DNA of 64,000 nucleotides from Cheilinus undulatus (Eukaryota; Chordata; Actinopteri; Labriformes; Labridae), in assembly GCF_018320785.1 (NCBI RefSeq), contig NC_054878.1, positions 43,313,023 through 43,377,022 on the forward strand, in the 5' to 3' direction. The notes below the pieces were generated by a model, which made no database searches, had not been told where the DNA came from, and worked only from the letters and a program-made list of their open reading frames with translations. How positions within the stretch are numbered: position 1 is the stretch's first letter; each line of letters starts with the position of its first letter. Of this stretch, positions 33,667 through 47,088 are shown piece by piece. A program made the position numbers and the translations under genes.

Positions 33667-36600
33667 ATGGGCCTAATCAGAGGGATTCAGATGTTTTTAT
33701 TTGTGTTTGTGCTGTTTACAGGTAAGAATATTAAAACCACACCTTTGAAAACTAAAATTCAGCTATGGCAGATGAAGTTGCTTTTGCAGGAAACACTGTG
33801 TGAATACTTGCTGATTATTTCATCAGTTCTAAACACATTTAAAATCATGTGATGTATATTTTTACGTACTAATTTAAACCAGAATATGTTGATGTTTAAT
33901 TTCTCATTTTTTTTTACTACAGTAACTGAAGAACACATCCCCTCCTTCACTGTTGAAAAAGGGGATGAAGTGACTCTACCTTGTGCAAATGTGACAGAAA
34001 ACCAGCAGAACTGTGTCAACACTTCTTGGTTTGTCAGAGAGTGGCCTGGTAGAGAAATGGAGCTGCTTACACAGGGGAATATGAGCAGAAAAACAAATTC
34101 AATATCTGACAGGTCCAGTGTCACAGCGGACTGTTCTCTGGTGATAACAGAGGTCAAAAGAGGGGACGCTGGTCATTACACCTGCAGACAGTTCAAACCA
34201 GGAGAACATTATCAAGATGCTCATGTTTCTCTGTCTGGTATACATAGTAAGTACTGATACAAAATGATTTCACTTCATGTTATTTTAGAATAATGAACTG
34301 TAATGTCTAAATAATGATGACAACAAGAAATCTGATTTTTCCATTTGTTTTTCTCTCACAATATTCTGACCAGTTGAGAGATGGTGGAGCTTTGAGGAGG
34401 TGAAATTTGTGTGCAATGTCGAAACATATGACGGTTGTTGGCACTCACTGAAGTGGCTGTATAATGGCAGTATGACTGATCCGACGACACCGTCAGACTC
34501 CTGTTCAGCTAAGATAACCTTTCCAATCTCATATTTAAAGCAGAAGTCAGATGTTGATGAGCTGCTGTATTGTAATGTGACAGACAAACGGAGTGGAGAA
34601 ACCCTGCTGTGTGACGTCAAATTTCCATCTTCATGCAGGAAACCAGGTAACATATTAATAACTATATCAATTCATAAACATGTAAACAGCAACATTCTGA
34701 TACATCCTCAACTTAATCTAAAGGAAGTCCATCATCAGGGAGAAATCAAACAGCAGAAGAGGACTCTCCAATCAACAAAGGTAAAGTCTTCATGTTTCCA
34801 CGTCTTAGTGCTGTCAAAACTAAAAGAAAAAAAAAAGTTTTAAATTTGTCTGGATGCGCTGCGTGTGTGCATGTTAATGGCTGATCTTAGTTTCCTAGAC
34901 TTTACCCAGATTTCCTTCAGTTTACTTGGAAAGTTTTCTTCATAAAGTTAGGTTGAACTCATATCTGATAAAGATGAGTAATGTTATTCTTTAGTTGGAT
35001 ACTTGTCAACACAAATATCAACAGTGAATTAAAAATTCACATAAACTATGAAAATTTGCATGTATACACTGGTTTAATTCTAATATAAGGATAAAAAAGC
35101 TTGATGAGATTTAAACGTTTATCAATCTTGTAATGCTTTAAGCCATCTATATTTTCTGTCTCATGTTGCTGTCATTATTCATGCTGAAAAATCTGTTTAA
35201 ATCAGTGGCACAAGATGAGATTTTTTTTTTTTTTATAAATAAGTTTAAGAAATTCAGAACAAAAATGTTGACGTTTGGTTTTTACATTCATCTCTCTTAT
35301 TCAACAGCAGTAACTGAAGAACACGTTCCCTCCTTCACTGTCGAATATGGGGATGAAGTGATTCTACCTTGTGGAAATGTGACAGAAAACCAGCAGAACT
35401 GTGACAGCATTTCTTGGTTCATCAGAGAGTGGCCTTATAGCTCATTGAAGCTGCTTACACAGGGGAACAAAATTGAAGGGAAGAACTCAAAATCAGACAG
35501 GTTTAGAGTCACAGTGAACTGTTCTCTGGTCATAACGAAGGTCGAAGAAGATGATGGTGGTCTTTACACCTGCAGACAGTTCAAACCAGGAGAACATGCT
35601 CAAGATGCTCATGTTTCTCTGTCTGTTATTGGCTGTAAGTATTCATACCAGATACTCTCAGTTCAAAAGTCCTTATCCTCCTAAAACTATGAATAAGAAT
35701 TGATTGAAATGATTCCAGTGTTCGAGTTACTTTAACTGTTTTCTTTCTCTCGCAATATTTCACCAGTTTATACACAATGGATAAATGGTGAGTTTACCTT
35801 TTTCTGCGAAGTGAAAGCATTTGACCAGTGCAGGCACACAGTACACTGGGTGTATAAAGGAGGAATGGAGACCCTGAAACATTACTGTCCGGCCCGTGTA
35901 ATATTTACAACTTCTCGTCTTCAACGAAACTCAAACTTTGATGACTTGCCGTATTGCAACGTGATGGATCAACAGAGTGGACAAAGACTGCTGTGTTATG
36001 TTGGTCCTCGGCCTTCATGCAAGATCCCAGGTACAGAGTAATTTTTCTATTTGCAATTTAAAGCAGACAGTTTTCAGTTGGCCTTGTTCACCAACAATTA
36101 TTAAAGGGACATTTTGAAATTTCTGAAGTTGGGTCATATGAGGTTCTTGGCTAAAGAAGTCACATTAGCCTTGAGTGAATGTTAGCGTGAAGGCAGAAGG
36201 AGACAAAATGCTGAAAGCTGCATCGTAAATTAGTGCCTGACACAGAGGGGTTTTTGGGAGAAATTAATAGCTTTGTACTAGGGCCGTCAATAGATTAAAA
36301 TTTTTAATCGTGATTAATCTCACAAATTCCAGTTAACTCTAGATTAATCACAAATTTATCACACTTTTTTGTCTGTTCTAAATGTACCTTACAGTACTGT
36401 TTCTCAAGATTTAAAGTACCCTTATCAATAAAAGTGGACAAAAATGCTTTCTTTATGCAAAGTTTGTTCATGTCAACAACCCAAAACAACAACAGATAAA
36501 GTCCAGAAAATTCTCTAGTCTGAGCTCAAAGATACTGAATGCTCCAAAAATATACTGAGAGCATAACATGATAAACTCAAGCCCAACAGCCACAACAGAT

Positions 36601-39600
36601 AGAGATACTGACCTTAATGTAACATTACTGAATAATACCAAACTGTAGAGTCAAACTTAAGACTTCTAGAAGTTAACTCCTCTGTTCTCAGCAGCTTAAC
36701 ACCAAACAGATCTAATCATCACACATGGACATAAAGAACATTGTCAGTTAGTTTAAATCATTTAAAGATCATTCCTGATCCTTCACACTAAAGCAGAGAA
36801 TTTCAGCCTCACATGAGGGAAATAAAGGCTCACTGAAACATCCCTTTAATTACACTACAGATTACTGGGAGAAGTCAAGTCTCTGCTGAGAGCTCAGCAG
36901 TAAGGCACAGACACATCTGATGGTGTTTCACTGTTCTGATGTGAGTAAGGTGGACACATCTGCCCTGCTCAAGAGAAAAAGCAAGTAATTACTTCAAAAA
37001 TGTCTGCTATTATTTATCATATTTTTACTTTCAAATAAAAAAAAAGCCCAAATGTAAAATAAATGCTAACAGTAAGAAATGACTGTCATCAGTCCAGTAG
37101 ATTTACTGGAATGATGTCAATAAACACACATGTGAAGCTGCTTTTCAAAACTCATGAACACACAAAGCAAAAGAAGTCTCAGTGGAGAACTTTACCCCGA
37201 ATTTTCATATACAGCGTGCACGCTGCGCACCGAAGCGCCGCGGGTTTGCTCTGACCGAACGGTGAGCGACATCGCCCACTGGAAGCGAGTTTTCTTATTT
37301 ATTATTGCTTCCTCCATTGAGTAAGTACATTAGGAAGTCAAAAGGTTCATGTTTGCTTCAAGGATCTGTGGTTTTATGGAAAATTCTTTGGCTAAATATC
37401 CCCAGAACTTAACTTTTCCTCGTCAAAGGTGCCACTGTAGCTCTGTGGCCCACTGACCTCTCGGTGACCCTTTGCTCTCGCTGCAGGATGAGACATAATG
37501 TTGATATAGTGATGATTTGCGGTTAGGAGTCGGTGCATTGTGTTTTATTCTGAAAGAAACGGATGTTCTACTCTTGTGACTTCCATGGTTGGTGCTTTCT
37601 GAACGACAGTGAATTTACGAGGTTTGGCAGCGGCCGGAGCGGCGCTCCAGGCACGCGCTGCTGTGGGTCTGGAGCGCTGGCTATGGAAATGCTCTGATAG
37701 ACTAGAGAGGGAGCGAAGTGCTCCGCAGTTCAATTCGCCGGCATTCCGCTTTCACTTTCAAGCAGGAGCTGAGTGGGGATGGGGGCGGGGGGTAAACAGA
37801 CCTTTAGGAGACGTGATCGGACCAGTCAACGGTCAATATAAATGGTCAGCGCAGCTGTAGTGCCGGTTCATAGCAGATAAATGAATGAATCATTCAGGCC
37901 CAAAAGTGCATTGGCCAGATAGCGAGTCCATCCCTGTCTGCAGTGTTGTCTGAGTGTCTCTGTTTTAAACAAATCCAGCATGGAGGGGGCGGCTCTCTGC
38001 ATTAGCGGTGGTACGGGCTATTTAAGACTCTAGGAACTCCTGGTAACTCAGTTCATGTTGACAGTAGAAGAAAATAACTTAAATTTTATCTGACATGATG
38101 TGAGAGCTGAACCTGTCATGCAAAAGTCTCGGTCTGTTGCAACAAAAATATTAGTTACAAGCTGATAGCGTTACAAGTAATTTGAGTTAATGCGACATTA
38201 ACGTGACCTACTTTGTACATTTTTGACTCAGCATATAGGCGAGCCAAAATATTTTCTTGGCCCATTTGTATGTAAAACTTGAAAAAATGTTCTCACCTAC
38301 AGCTGCTATGCGCCGCATCTCTCTGAGCTCGTAATAATTACAGGGTCAACTTTCACAGAAATCACTGGAGGCTAATGCCACTACTGTAGCCAAGTACCTC
38401 ATAACATAACTTCAAAAATACTGGACTAATGTTACCTGTGGAGCTCTGATAATCTATGAATTACCCTCTCACGTCAGTGTTTGGCGTGGCGTATTCACAC
38501 AGGTTAAGCTAGGTCTGTAATGTTCTCAAACCTACAGACATTTCTGAAGGAAACTTTGAGGCTGCAGCAATGAAAATGCACATTTCTGGAGTTCAGACAA
38601 ATGCAATGTTGTGCACATAGTATTCTACAGGTGATGCTTCCTTCATGTGTTTTACACATAATTAGTGTTGCCAACTCTTCATAAAGAGAGTAGCTATTGG
38701 CTGTCCTCAAATGTGCTACATGATATCATAACCTAATTTGCATATTTCACCACGTAAATGTAATCGTAATGGATACTAACCTTGCAAAGCAGATAAATAC
38801 ACCTGTTTCCTTGTTTCTAACGGGTGAATCCATCTTGCAAAGCTCCCCTCTGAACTGTTTGGGCCCGGTTAGAAAGTGACAGGACCAATCAGCTTCAAGG
38901 GGCAGTACTTTCGGGGGCGGCGGAGTCGTGGTGTAAGCGAGCAGCAACAAAAGACCAGTGCAGTTAGTGGGGGAGACATTAGCGTGGATGTTGCTAAGGC
39001 GCCAGTTTTATCAGAACATTTCTTCATTAAAAGAAGAAAAAAGAACGGCAGTGGGTTGTTTTCTTTTCAAAAACGACAAAAGTCATGAACGGGCATGTCC
39101 ATCGTCGCCATGGTTCACGTTATGCAGTTCTATATGGAGTTTATTCCTCGGTAGCTGCGCACGCGCACCTCAGTAGTGGTGACAACATCACGTGTTTTGT
39201 TTCAATGTGGCGTCTCAGGTTGAATGGATACTGTAGGAGAGAGGAACACCCCTGCCCCTGTACCTTCTGTGTAACCATGCTGTCACATGCCCTTATAAGG
39301 ACATGGGGCCTCCCTATGCCAGGGGTTCTCAATGTTGGGGTCAGGACCCCATTAGGGATCACAAGACACTGAGAGGGAGTCTCCCAATGCCTTAAAAAAA
39401 CTAAGAACATTTTTAAAATTATACTGTTGCCACTTTACACCAGTTTTGCCAAATTTTAACACATCTTTTCATCTTAAACCCCCCCCCCTTTTTTTTGTCA
39501 ATTTCAAATCCTTTCCACCTCTTTTTTTTTTTGCCTGTTTTTGCCAACCCTCTGCCTATTGTTGGCTCTATTGATACATTATTGCCACTATTAACCCTTT

Positions 39601-42600
39601 CTACCAGTTTTCAAGCCACATTTCCCAGTTTGACATGCCCTTGTCTGCACATGACACAGGTAACGATTCCTTGATTATGCGGGTGATTCGATTCAAAAAA
39701 TTCCTTGAGGCAAATTATCTGCCTCGAAGCTTCGCTTAAATCAGTCATTTATCCATATACGCCCACGCTGTAATCTTTGACATCGCACCATATGTTGCAC
39801 AGCGTGCTATGTTTCGCACAGGCGGCTATTTGTGTGGCACAATGCACTTGTTTTCCCTGTTACTATAACTTAACATGCATGCTTTCTCTCTCTCTCTCTC
39901 TCTCCCGCGTGTGCAGAATATACATTTAAATGTAAATGATCTAAAATTCAACGCACTGACGTCTTGATTACAGCGTATTTTCAAAATGGTTTAGCATCCC
40001 GAATGATTTGATAAGACTTTTATTGTTAACAAATTGACACAAATGAAATAGAAGCATGCTATTGCCACTGACAGTGACTGAGACTAAAGAGAGATGTGGT
40101 TCCATGTCAGTGGATGGTCTTAAAAGGTCATTTTTTTTATCTTATGGTGGATGAACTCACAAACAAAAATGTGCAAAAATTAAAAGTGAACACCCTTTGA
40201 AAAGTAGACCATATTCCTGTAATCTAAAGGTTCACCTTTCAGACATCATCAGACTGCTGTGTGAATGATGAAACTTTATTCTTGCTAGAATGTGAAATAT
40301 TATATTCATGCATCAAGTAGAGGATTTTAAAATGATTAAGTGCCCCTTAACTTTAATGACAAATTGGAAAATAAATATGAACTACAGTGAAAAAAATAAA
40401 GTGTTAGCACCAAACATTTCTGGGAGAGGATCCCTAAAACCCCAAATATGGCATAATCTAATGTAATTATTTCACTTCCTTTCCATTTAACTTTAAGAAA
40501 CATAAATTGTCATCAGAACTCCATTGCACTTTGTAAATATGTTTTCTTTAGAGAACTTTTTAATACCAATTTTTAATATAGAAGTAGTTCATTTAAGGGA
40601 CCAATCTTCTTTTCTCATTTGTCTAGGACTACTTCTCTTGAAAAAAGCAAAAGTGACTGATAGAAAAAATGCAATATTTCTTATTAGAGTACTTGATTAA
40701 TCGCCAGAAGAATTGATAGAGTAGTCAACTACAAAAAGAATCTATTACTGCAGCCTACTAAGAACACATCATGGCTGCGACATAGGTTTCTGTAGGGAAA
40801 CTTTTTAGCACTTTATTTGAGAAAAATGTTGAGAGCTTGTTGGTGAATGAGGTCCGTGTTGTTTAATTTTTCCCATCGTCAGTGTTGTATTTCACTACAT
40901 TTTGTTCTGTTCTCTGTGTTATTCAAAGAAAGTCCATCAACAGGGAGGAATCAGACATCAGAAGACCATCAGACCAGCCAAGGTACAGATTTCATGTGTC
41001 AACAACTCTGTAATGTATATTTATATGGAGTCATCAAGATTTATACATTCATCATCAGTGGATGCTGCATGTTGTATCCGTGCCCTGCATGGAAGCATGA
41101 GTGTGATTTCCCAATAGCGTGCTAAGAATGAATCAGCTTGCCTTCAGCTGAGGGCTTGTGTGAGATCAGCTGATCTCAGTTATATGGCAGGGCTTGACTC
41201 TGTGACCTGCCTGCCTAAACTAATGTATAAGTAATGGTTTGGTGTGTCTTGAAATCTTGTCTTGATCTTAGGAGTGTTTACCGAAAAAAGAAAAAAACAA
41301 ACAAAACAAAACAAGATTGAAAACCACTGACTTAAATGTAAGATTTGGACTTTTTGTTTCATTGTTTCATGATTTGACCGTTTAGATTCACAATCTTAAA
41401 CTTTAAGTTACATTTGACCTTTTAAACTAAATATTTCTATGTTATCTCACATTTGGACCTTTTCGTATCCTAACTTTGACTTTTAACCCCATATTTTGAT
41501 GTTTTAGTTCACAATTCAAATTTTTGACACATATTTGTCTTTTTAAAGTCATGATTTATAATTTTATCTCAAATTTTTACCTTTTAAACTCCTAACTTTA
41601 GCTTTAAATCCATTTTGACATTTTAGAGTCACAATTCCAAATTTTAGTACTTATTTTGAATTTTTAAAGTAATTTTAAAAAGTTTAACTCATATTTTGAC
41701 ATTTCAAAGTCATGATTTCAACTTTGTAGCTCACATATTTGCCTATTAAAAAAATATTCAGCTTTGAAAATGTGTTTTGAACTTCTGAAGTACTACGTTT
41801 GACTTTTTTTTTATCTCAGATAAACTTATCATTTTGATTTTTTGTAAATCAAAATCATTCGCCATCAATGCTAATTTCCCACAAAATTCATTGCTGGTAA
41901 ATGAGATGGACAGATTTTGGTTATTTGTTGACACTGTTAGGCCTTTGTCCAAGAAAACCAAATCTGAAGAAAGCACACTACTTTACACTTGTACCAGTTT
42001 TAATCTGAATTAAATAAAACATAGTTGAAAATTATAAAACACAAATAAAAAGAACAGACAAATAGAAAATAAGATGAGTTTTTACTCTGACTTATCAGTC
42101 TGAACTTAACTTAATTTCCCTGAGTTATTTTCAAAATTTCTCCTGGTATAAAAGAAAGAACAAACAAGCAAACAAAGGAATTCCCTCTGACTGTTCAACT
42201 CTAATATTTTCTTTCATTACATTCCCAGACATCATTTCATGACTTCACAGCAGGATTTTAATGTTGTGGTGATGTTACACTTACGTTGGTCCTCTTTAAA
42301 CACTGGAGCTGATGATGTAGTCATGTTTTCCCTCCATGTTTGTTCTTCTCTGCTCTTCTATGAATCTGAGGAACCTGCAGCACTGATTCAAAGACTAAAT
42401 GTGCCGTCATAGCTCTGACCCTCTGCTGCTTCATCTGTCATTGTTCAGCTAATGTCTGAAATGTTTCTGCTTCTCCTGAATGATCAGGTGGGCTCAGGTT
42501 TATAATGGTGTCTGTGGGATTGTCAGTCCTCATAATAACTGTGGTGACGATCATCATCTGGACCAGAATCAAAGGTAAGATGGATCAAATGTAGTTTCAA

Positions 42601-42854
42601 ACAAGATTAGATGAAGCTGAGACTAAGGCTGACTCTTGTCTTCACAGGGAAGGAAACACAGATGGCGTACAGCACTGTGAGTTTAACACAAGAATTCAAG
42701 AACAAACTTTACATCTGATTCGTTTAAGAATCTCTTTTTGTTGTTTCCACAGGTGCAAAACAATGAAGTTTATGATGTAGTCATCTTTGACAAGTCTGGA
42801 GGCTGTGACGCCTCTGTCCGCCTCCAAAGATCAGCGACCCTGAGATCAGAGTGA
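33667..42854 (+). CDS. Ig-domain receptor 3 (four Ig domains, duplicated V-C unit)
   Basis: Ten exons, 522 aa: 33667-33721, 33923-34246, 34374-34646, 34724-34780, 35311-35634, 35767-36030, 40929-40982, 42488-42574, 42648-42676, 42753-42854. All are GT-AG; phase 1 until the last intron (phase 0). Order: signal peptide (1-18, MGLIRGIQMFLFVFVLFT), V1 (19-126), second-type Ig 1 (127-217), stalk 1 (218-236), V2 (237-344), second-type Ig 2 (345-432), stalk 2 (433-450), membrane segment (GLRFIMVSVGLSVLIITVV..WTRIKG), tail. V1 and V2 both start VTEEH.PSFTVE and share NVTENQQNC and YTCRQFKPGEH. The tail has one tyrosine (NEVYDVV) with Glu at -2, so not a strict ITIM; the second tyrosine is Phe (VIFDKSGG). 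The last large intron (36031-40928) is filled with transposons. No membrane or signal exon lies between the two units, so one four-domain protein is the simplest reading. Two alternative transcripts cannot be excluded. Confidence 0.85.
36100..38420. mobile_element. TTAA-type MITE with inverted arms, split by a hAT element
   Basis: The left arm (TTAAAGGGACATTTTG, GGGTCATATGAGGT.CTTGGCT) is inverted near 38340-38410 (AGCCAAGTACCTCATA). A related copy is at 45712-45991. In receptor 3 intron 6. Confidence 0.55.
36279..38210. mobile_element. hAT-like element with exact 8-bp target duplication
   Basis: Flanked by CTTTGTAC at 36271-36278 and 38211-38218. Ends TAGGGCCGTCAATAG and TTAACGTGACCTA are weakly inverted. 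The 45.7-kb MITE copy has the uninterrupted target (TGTACAAAG on the plus strand), confirming the insertion. Contains a GC-rich island near 37.2-37.8 kb but no recognised transposase. Confidence 0.75.
38770..39225 (+). mobile_element. Unnamed three-copy element, copy 3
   Basis: Same orientation as copy 1, with an internal deletion near the right end that removed the hairpin. The minus frame near 38770-38950 stays open and aligns with copy 1 (ADWSCHFLTGP, ELCKMDSPV, KETGV). Confidence 0.6.
39310..39640. repeat. GGTTCTCAATGTTGGGGTC-type element with TTTTTGCC array
   Basis: CAGGGGTTCTCAATGTTGGG at about 39320 looks like an element end. It runs into the degenerate CCACTTTTTGCC-like array also seen at four other places. 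Confidence 0.45.
39884..39904. repeat. (CT)n microsatellite
   Basis: Short pure CT dinucleotide run. Confidence 0.8.
41335..41800. repeat. Degenerate TTTTGACCTTTTAAA array
   Basis: Same loose unit as 10600-11160 and, inverted, 46140-46800. No hAT ends seen here. Confidence 0.55.
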
Positions 42855-43246
42855 CAGTGAAGAAGAGGAAAACTAGGAAAGATGTGACAAAATATCCAGT
42901 CTTTTGTATTTTATGAACTTAAATCCATTTTTTAAGATATTGCAAACATTTCTTTAAAGACATACCTTTGCCTCAGCTTCCTAAACACTGTGTTTAAAAC
43001 AAAGTCAGTGATTCTTATGTTAAGATGAAGATCTTTCATTGTTTGGTTCACCTCGTTTCACAGTTTTGAAGACGTTTCTTCCTTTAACCAGTTTTTTTAT
43101 TTAACAAGAATTTATGATTCTAAAAGCAGAGCTTCATATCCACTCATGTATATTTTTATATTACTGGATCGTGTATTTTGCAGTGTTTATATGTCTCTGT
43201 GTTACTGCATATAGAGCCAAATCATCACAAACCTCTCTAACAGTAA

Positions 43247-43252
43247 AATAAA
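43247..43252 (+). terminator. Polyadenylation signal AATAAA for receptor 3
   Basis: Exact AATAAA 393 bases after the receptor 3 stop, on the coding strand, in an AT-rich 3' flank. Likely, but untested. Confidence 0.5.
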
Positions 43253-43259
43253 CACAAAC

Positions 43260-45700
43260 ATGTCAGACTGATTTAAATGAAGGAGGAGGCAGATTCAGAG
43301 GAGAATCATCTTTGAATGTGAAACTCACTGATGTTTGCAGATTCATTCATCACAGAACAGCTGGGGTTCGCTGTCCTGATACTCTAAAGATTATCTGTAA
43401 TGTTGACTGTGTTTTATTCATACATGTTTACTTTATTATTTCACCATTGGACACATGTTTTAATGGACAGACTCCCATCATTCATCAGAAGTACAAAGAA
43501 AGGATTTGCAGCTGCTCTGGTCAAAATTCTGCAATCACAACAACAACCACAACAACGATAATAGTAATAAAAATTAATAACATATAATTTCAAAAGGATA
43601 AATAAACTTTTAAAAAAATCACCGAAGGGACCGAATTTCTGTTCAAAATTTTAGAGATAAAGGAACGGAAAGAGTCGAAGAATTCATTCAGTTGTTCTTA
43701 AAATGTTAAATGTTAAAATCAGACCATAAATGAGCAGTGTTTTCTCGGAGATAAGGAGTGTAAATATGTAAAGAAATGTCATGTTTTGTAAAATAAAAAT
43801 CATGTTATTGTATCTTGTTAATCTGCAAAAATGAGCTCCCAGTGTTAAGGACTCTTAGCTTTGGATGCAGAAACGCTTACTTCAGAATTTCTGAAATTCC
43901 TTTTATTTAATGATTGAAAATATCAAAAATTACACAAACAACTTCTTGACATGTATTCACATTTGTTTTCTGTCCTAACAATAATTAGCAGTAAAAACTC
44001 CTTTAAAGACACTTTTCTAAATGTTTTCTGGCTTGTTATTTATTCATGGCACTGTAATTATCTTTCTTTGACTTATTTTAATAGTGACTGAAGGAAGACT
44101 CTGGTCTCCTTGGTTAATATGGACAGCTATTCTTAATGTTCTTCTCAGTCTCTAGATTAAATGCATTTTAGTTTTAGTCACAGTTTAGTCTTTTCTATCC
44201 TTTATAGTTTTAGTCGACAAAAACTCAAAAACAGGTCTAGTTTTAGTCCTTCGAAAGTCCTCACATTTTACTGTCTATACTTTTAGTCCAACAGTTATTC
44301 TCTAATCTTAATCTGGTACCAAATACTGGTCATGTGTTTTCTGCACCCTAGCAAACCTGGGGTCCCTGCTTTCTACAGCCAGTGTTGGGGGTTGCGTGTT
44401 ACAAAGTAATCCGTTAGAGTACTCAGATTACCTTTTTGGAGTAACGTAACACGATAGTTTTACAATTCACGTAATCCCATTATTAGTTACATTTTCACAA
44501 AAGTAATCCATTACTGAAAGAAAAATACCAAATTTCCTCTCTCTTCCGTGGCTTCAAAAAGAGAGAAAGAAATCAAGACGCTATTTGAAAAATCTGCTCT
44601 GTTTGTCCTTCTCTCTTCCTGTAGTCACGTTGGCATGTGCCAGCAGAAGGTAAACATTCTGTGCCATTACGCGCGCATTGTTGGTTTGTTGAGCCAGTGA
44701 GATGTCAAAGAAGACAGCAGGCCACTGTGGAATTATCCCCATTACGATGGATGTTTGGATGAAAGGGACAAGAACGGCATCCTGGTGAAACGTAAGTTTA
44801 AAAGCTCTGTTTGCTTTCATTGAATCAGCTTTTCAGCTGTTCCGATTACGCGCGGTTTTTATGCACAGCGTTGGAGTGATTCTGTCTGCCTCTGCTTAGC
44901 TTGTTGTCTGATTGTGAGCATGTTAAAGAGCTGTAAAGGTTTTCCTGTCTGTTAGCGGTGTTCAAATCTTGCTTAAAATCCTGTAGTGTGTGGCCGGCCT
45001 TAGTCGAAATAATAAACCCTGCTTCATCTGGCTGGACAACAACAGACACTAGGAAGTCTGCAGGATTGAGTATCAGTGAGACTGATCATTGATTGCCAGG
45101 TAAATCTATAAAAGGTCACATCAGATTGGTTCATCAGTGAGGGATGTGAAACTGAATTAACATTCAAACGTGTTGTTAATACGAGGCTATAGGACAGTTG
45201 TTTCTCTGAATTTCAGAGTTTCATTTTCTTCTTCCTACTTTAGCTAATCTTTACAAAGATTGCTGTGTGGTTGTTGAATCTGTTTGTAAAAATTTGGGAT
45301 GTAGCCTTTTTAAGAACAAAGTCAACAGCCTACCACATCATTAATTTTATTTCTAATGTGGTAAATTCACATGGTACATTCTTAACTTTAATATTTTGTC
45401 GTATAACTGCAAGCGTTGCACGTTCACGTCATGAAACGGTCATGAAATAACTTCAGATTTTAACCAAGTAGAAATCAACATTTTTTTCCTTCTTTTTTTA
45501 AAATATAAAACCAGCTGTGTTTATCGAACATTACGGGACTATTTATACAGCTATAAAACATAATCTGTTAGCCTTGTTATCCTAGACACTATTTACAGTT
45601 TGGTTGATCTGCTGAAATTTAAGGTCTTAATTTTCCTTTAAGGTACCTTTCAGCTCAAAACAGTTCTATAAACATATTTAATCAGCTGAAACATCTGAAC
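43260..45700. other. Intergenic, mostly unresolved; hAT-like end near 44380
   Basis: GTGTTGGGGGTTGCGTGTTACAAAGTAATC.. at about 44382 resembles the start of a widespread fish hAT-type repeat, with no paired end found. The rest is AT-rich without supported genes. Confidence 0.35.
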
Positions 45701-45711
45701 TGACCACAGTG

Positions 45712-45991
45712 AACATCATTTAAGGGATATTTTGGGATTTTTTTAGTTGGGTCATATGAGGTGCTTGGCTATAGTAGTAGCATTAGCCTCCAGTGATTTC
45801 TGTGAAAGCTGCCCCTGTCGTTATAACAAGCTCAGAGAGATCTGCTGCATAGTGGCTGTAGATGGGAATGTTTTATCCACGTAGTTTAACAAGTTTTGGG
45901 CCAAGAAAATATGTTGGCTCGCCTGTACGCTGTGTCAAAAATGTACAAAGCACTTCATTTCTCCCATAAAATCATGAAATATCCCTTTAAG
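45712..45991. mobile_element. TTAA-type MITE, related to the one at 36.1-38.4 kb
   Basis: Ends TTTAAGGGATATTTTGG and ATGAAATATCCCTTTAA are inverted at TTAA. Internal blocks (GGCCAAGAAAATAT, GTCAAAAATGTACAAAG) match the split MITE in receptor 3. Confidence 0.6.
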
Positions 45992-45992
45992 A

Positions 45993-46979
45993 CAGGGGTG
46001 TCAAACTCAATCACAGAAGGGGCCGGGTTCTGGATGTAGGTCTAACCTGAGGGCCTAACAAGGTCAACATTTAACCATAACTGCCAACCTCATTTTCACC
46101 AGTAATAAAATAAAAAACCAGCACTGATGATCAATCATTTGGAAATTAAAAAAGTAAAAATGATAAGTTTAAAGGCTTAAATCTGAGATAAAAATTCTAA
46201 CTTATTAGTTTAAAACATCAGAACGCGATATTAAAAAAGGAAAAGTGATGTTTTAAAAGGGCAAATATCCTTGGAAAAAGTTAAAAACTAGTTTGAAAGA
46301 TCAAAATATGAGATCAAATTTAAAATAATGAGTTCAAAAGTCAAAATATGACTTAAATTCTAAATTATGAGTCTGATACTTCAAATTATGGGATTGAAAA
46401 GCCAAAATGAGGAGATGAAAATGTCAAAATATGAGCTGGAATTCATAATGATGACTTAAAAAGTGAAAAATCTGATTTAAATTCAAGGTTGGGAGTGTAA
46501 AAGGTCAAAATATGATACAAAAAGCCAAAATTATTAGTTTAAAATGTCAAAATATGAGAAAAAAAATTTTAAATCATATTTTCAAAAGTTAAAATATGGG
46601 ATTAAAAAGCCAAAGTAAGGAGTTGAAAAGGTCAAAATATGACTTAAAGGTTAAAGCTGGGAATGTTAAAGATAAAAATGTGACATTTAAAGTCAAAATT
46701 ATGAGTCGAAAAGATCAAAATATAAGATGTAAAATCAAAATCATAAGTTTGAGAAATAATCTTGAAATGCAAAATTGAAAAAAATGAACCCCGATTTTTA
46801 TGGCTTAACAAGGATATTTTAAATAGTCAAGTTGAAGTTTACATTATTATACTGGAGGAAATCTGCAGACCTCATACTGGTGGGCCAGTAATAATACAAA
46901 TATGACATGATCTTGTGGGCCAGATATAATTGTTCCACAGGCTGGATTTGGTCCCCGGTTCTTGAGTTTGACACCTGTG
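45993..46979. mobile_element. hAT-like element carrying a degenerate internal array, exact 8-bp duplication
   Basis: Flanked by CTTTAAGA at 45985-45992 and 46980-46987. Ends CAGGGGTGTCAAACTCAA and CTTGAGTTTGACACCTGTG. The middle (46140-46800) is a loose array of GTCAAAATATGAG units. Abuts the MITE before it. Confidence 0.88.
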
Positions 46980-47088
46980 CTTTAAGATGTACAGTAGTTA
47001 TTGAAAAGACGGCTCTTTCCAGCTGAAATAAAGCTGCTAACGGTTCACTAACTATCGATTTCTGTCACCAGCTCATGCTCTGTGCCGC

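Noticed and set aside
33886..35684. Reading receptor 3 as two separate two-domain genes
   Set aside because: No membrane or tail exon follows the first block and no signal exon precedes the second. The phases join them in one frame.
37609..37860. GC-rich open frame as a first exon or CpG-island gene
   Set aside because: It lies inside a hAT element with an exact target duplication and has no splice-linked partner exon.
42753..42854. ITIM in receptor 3 (VYDVV)
   Set aside because: Glu sits at -2 of the tyrosine, so it does not meet the strict consensus.
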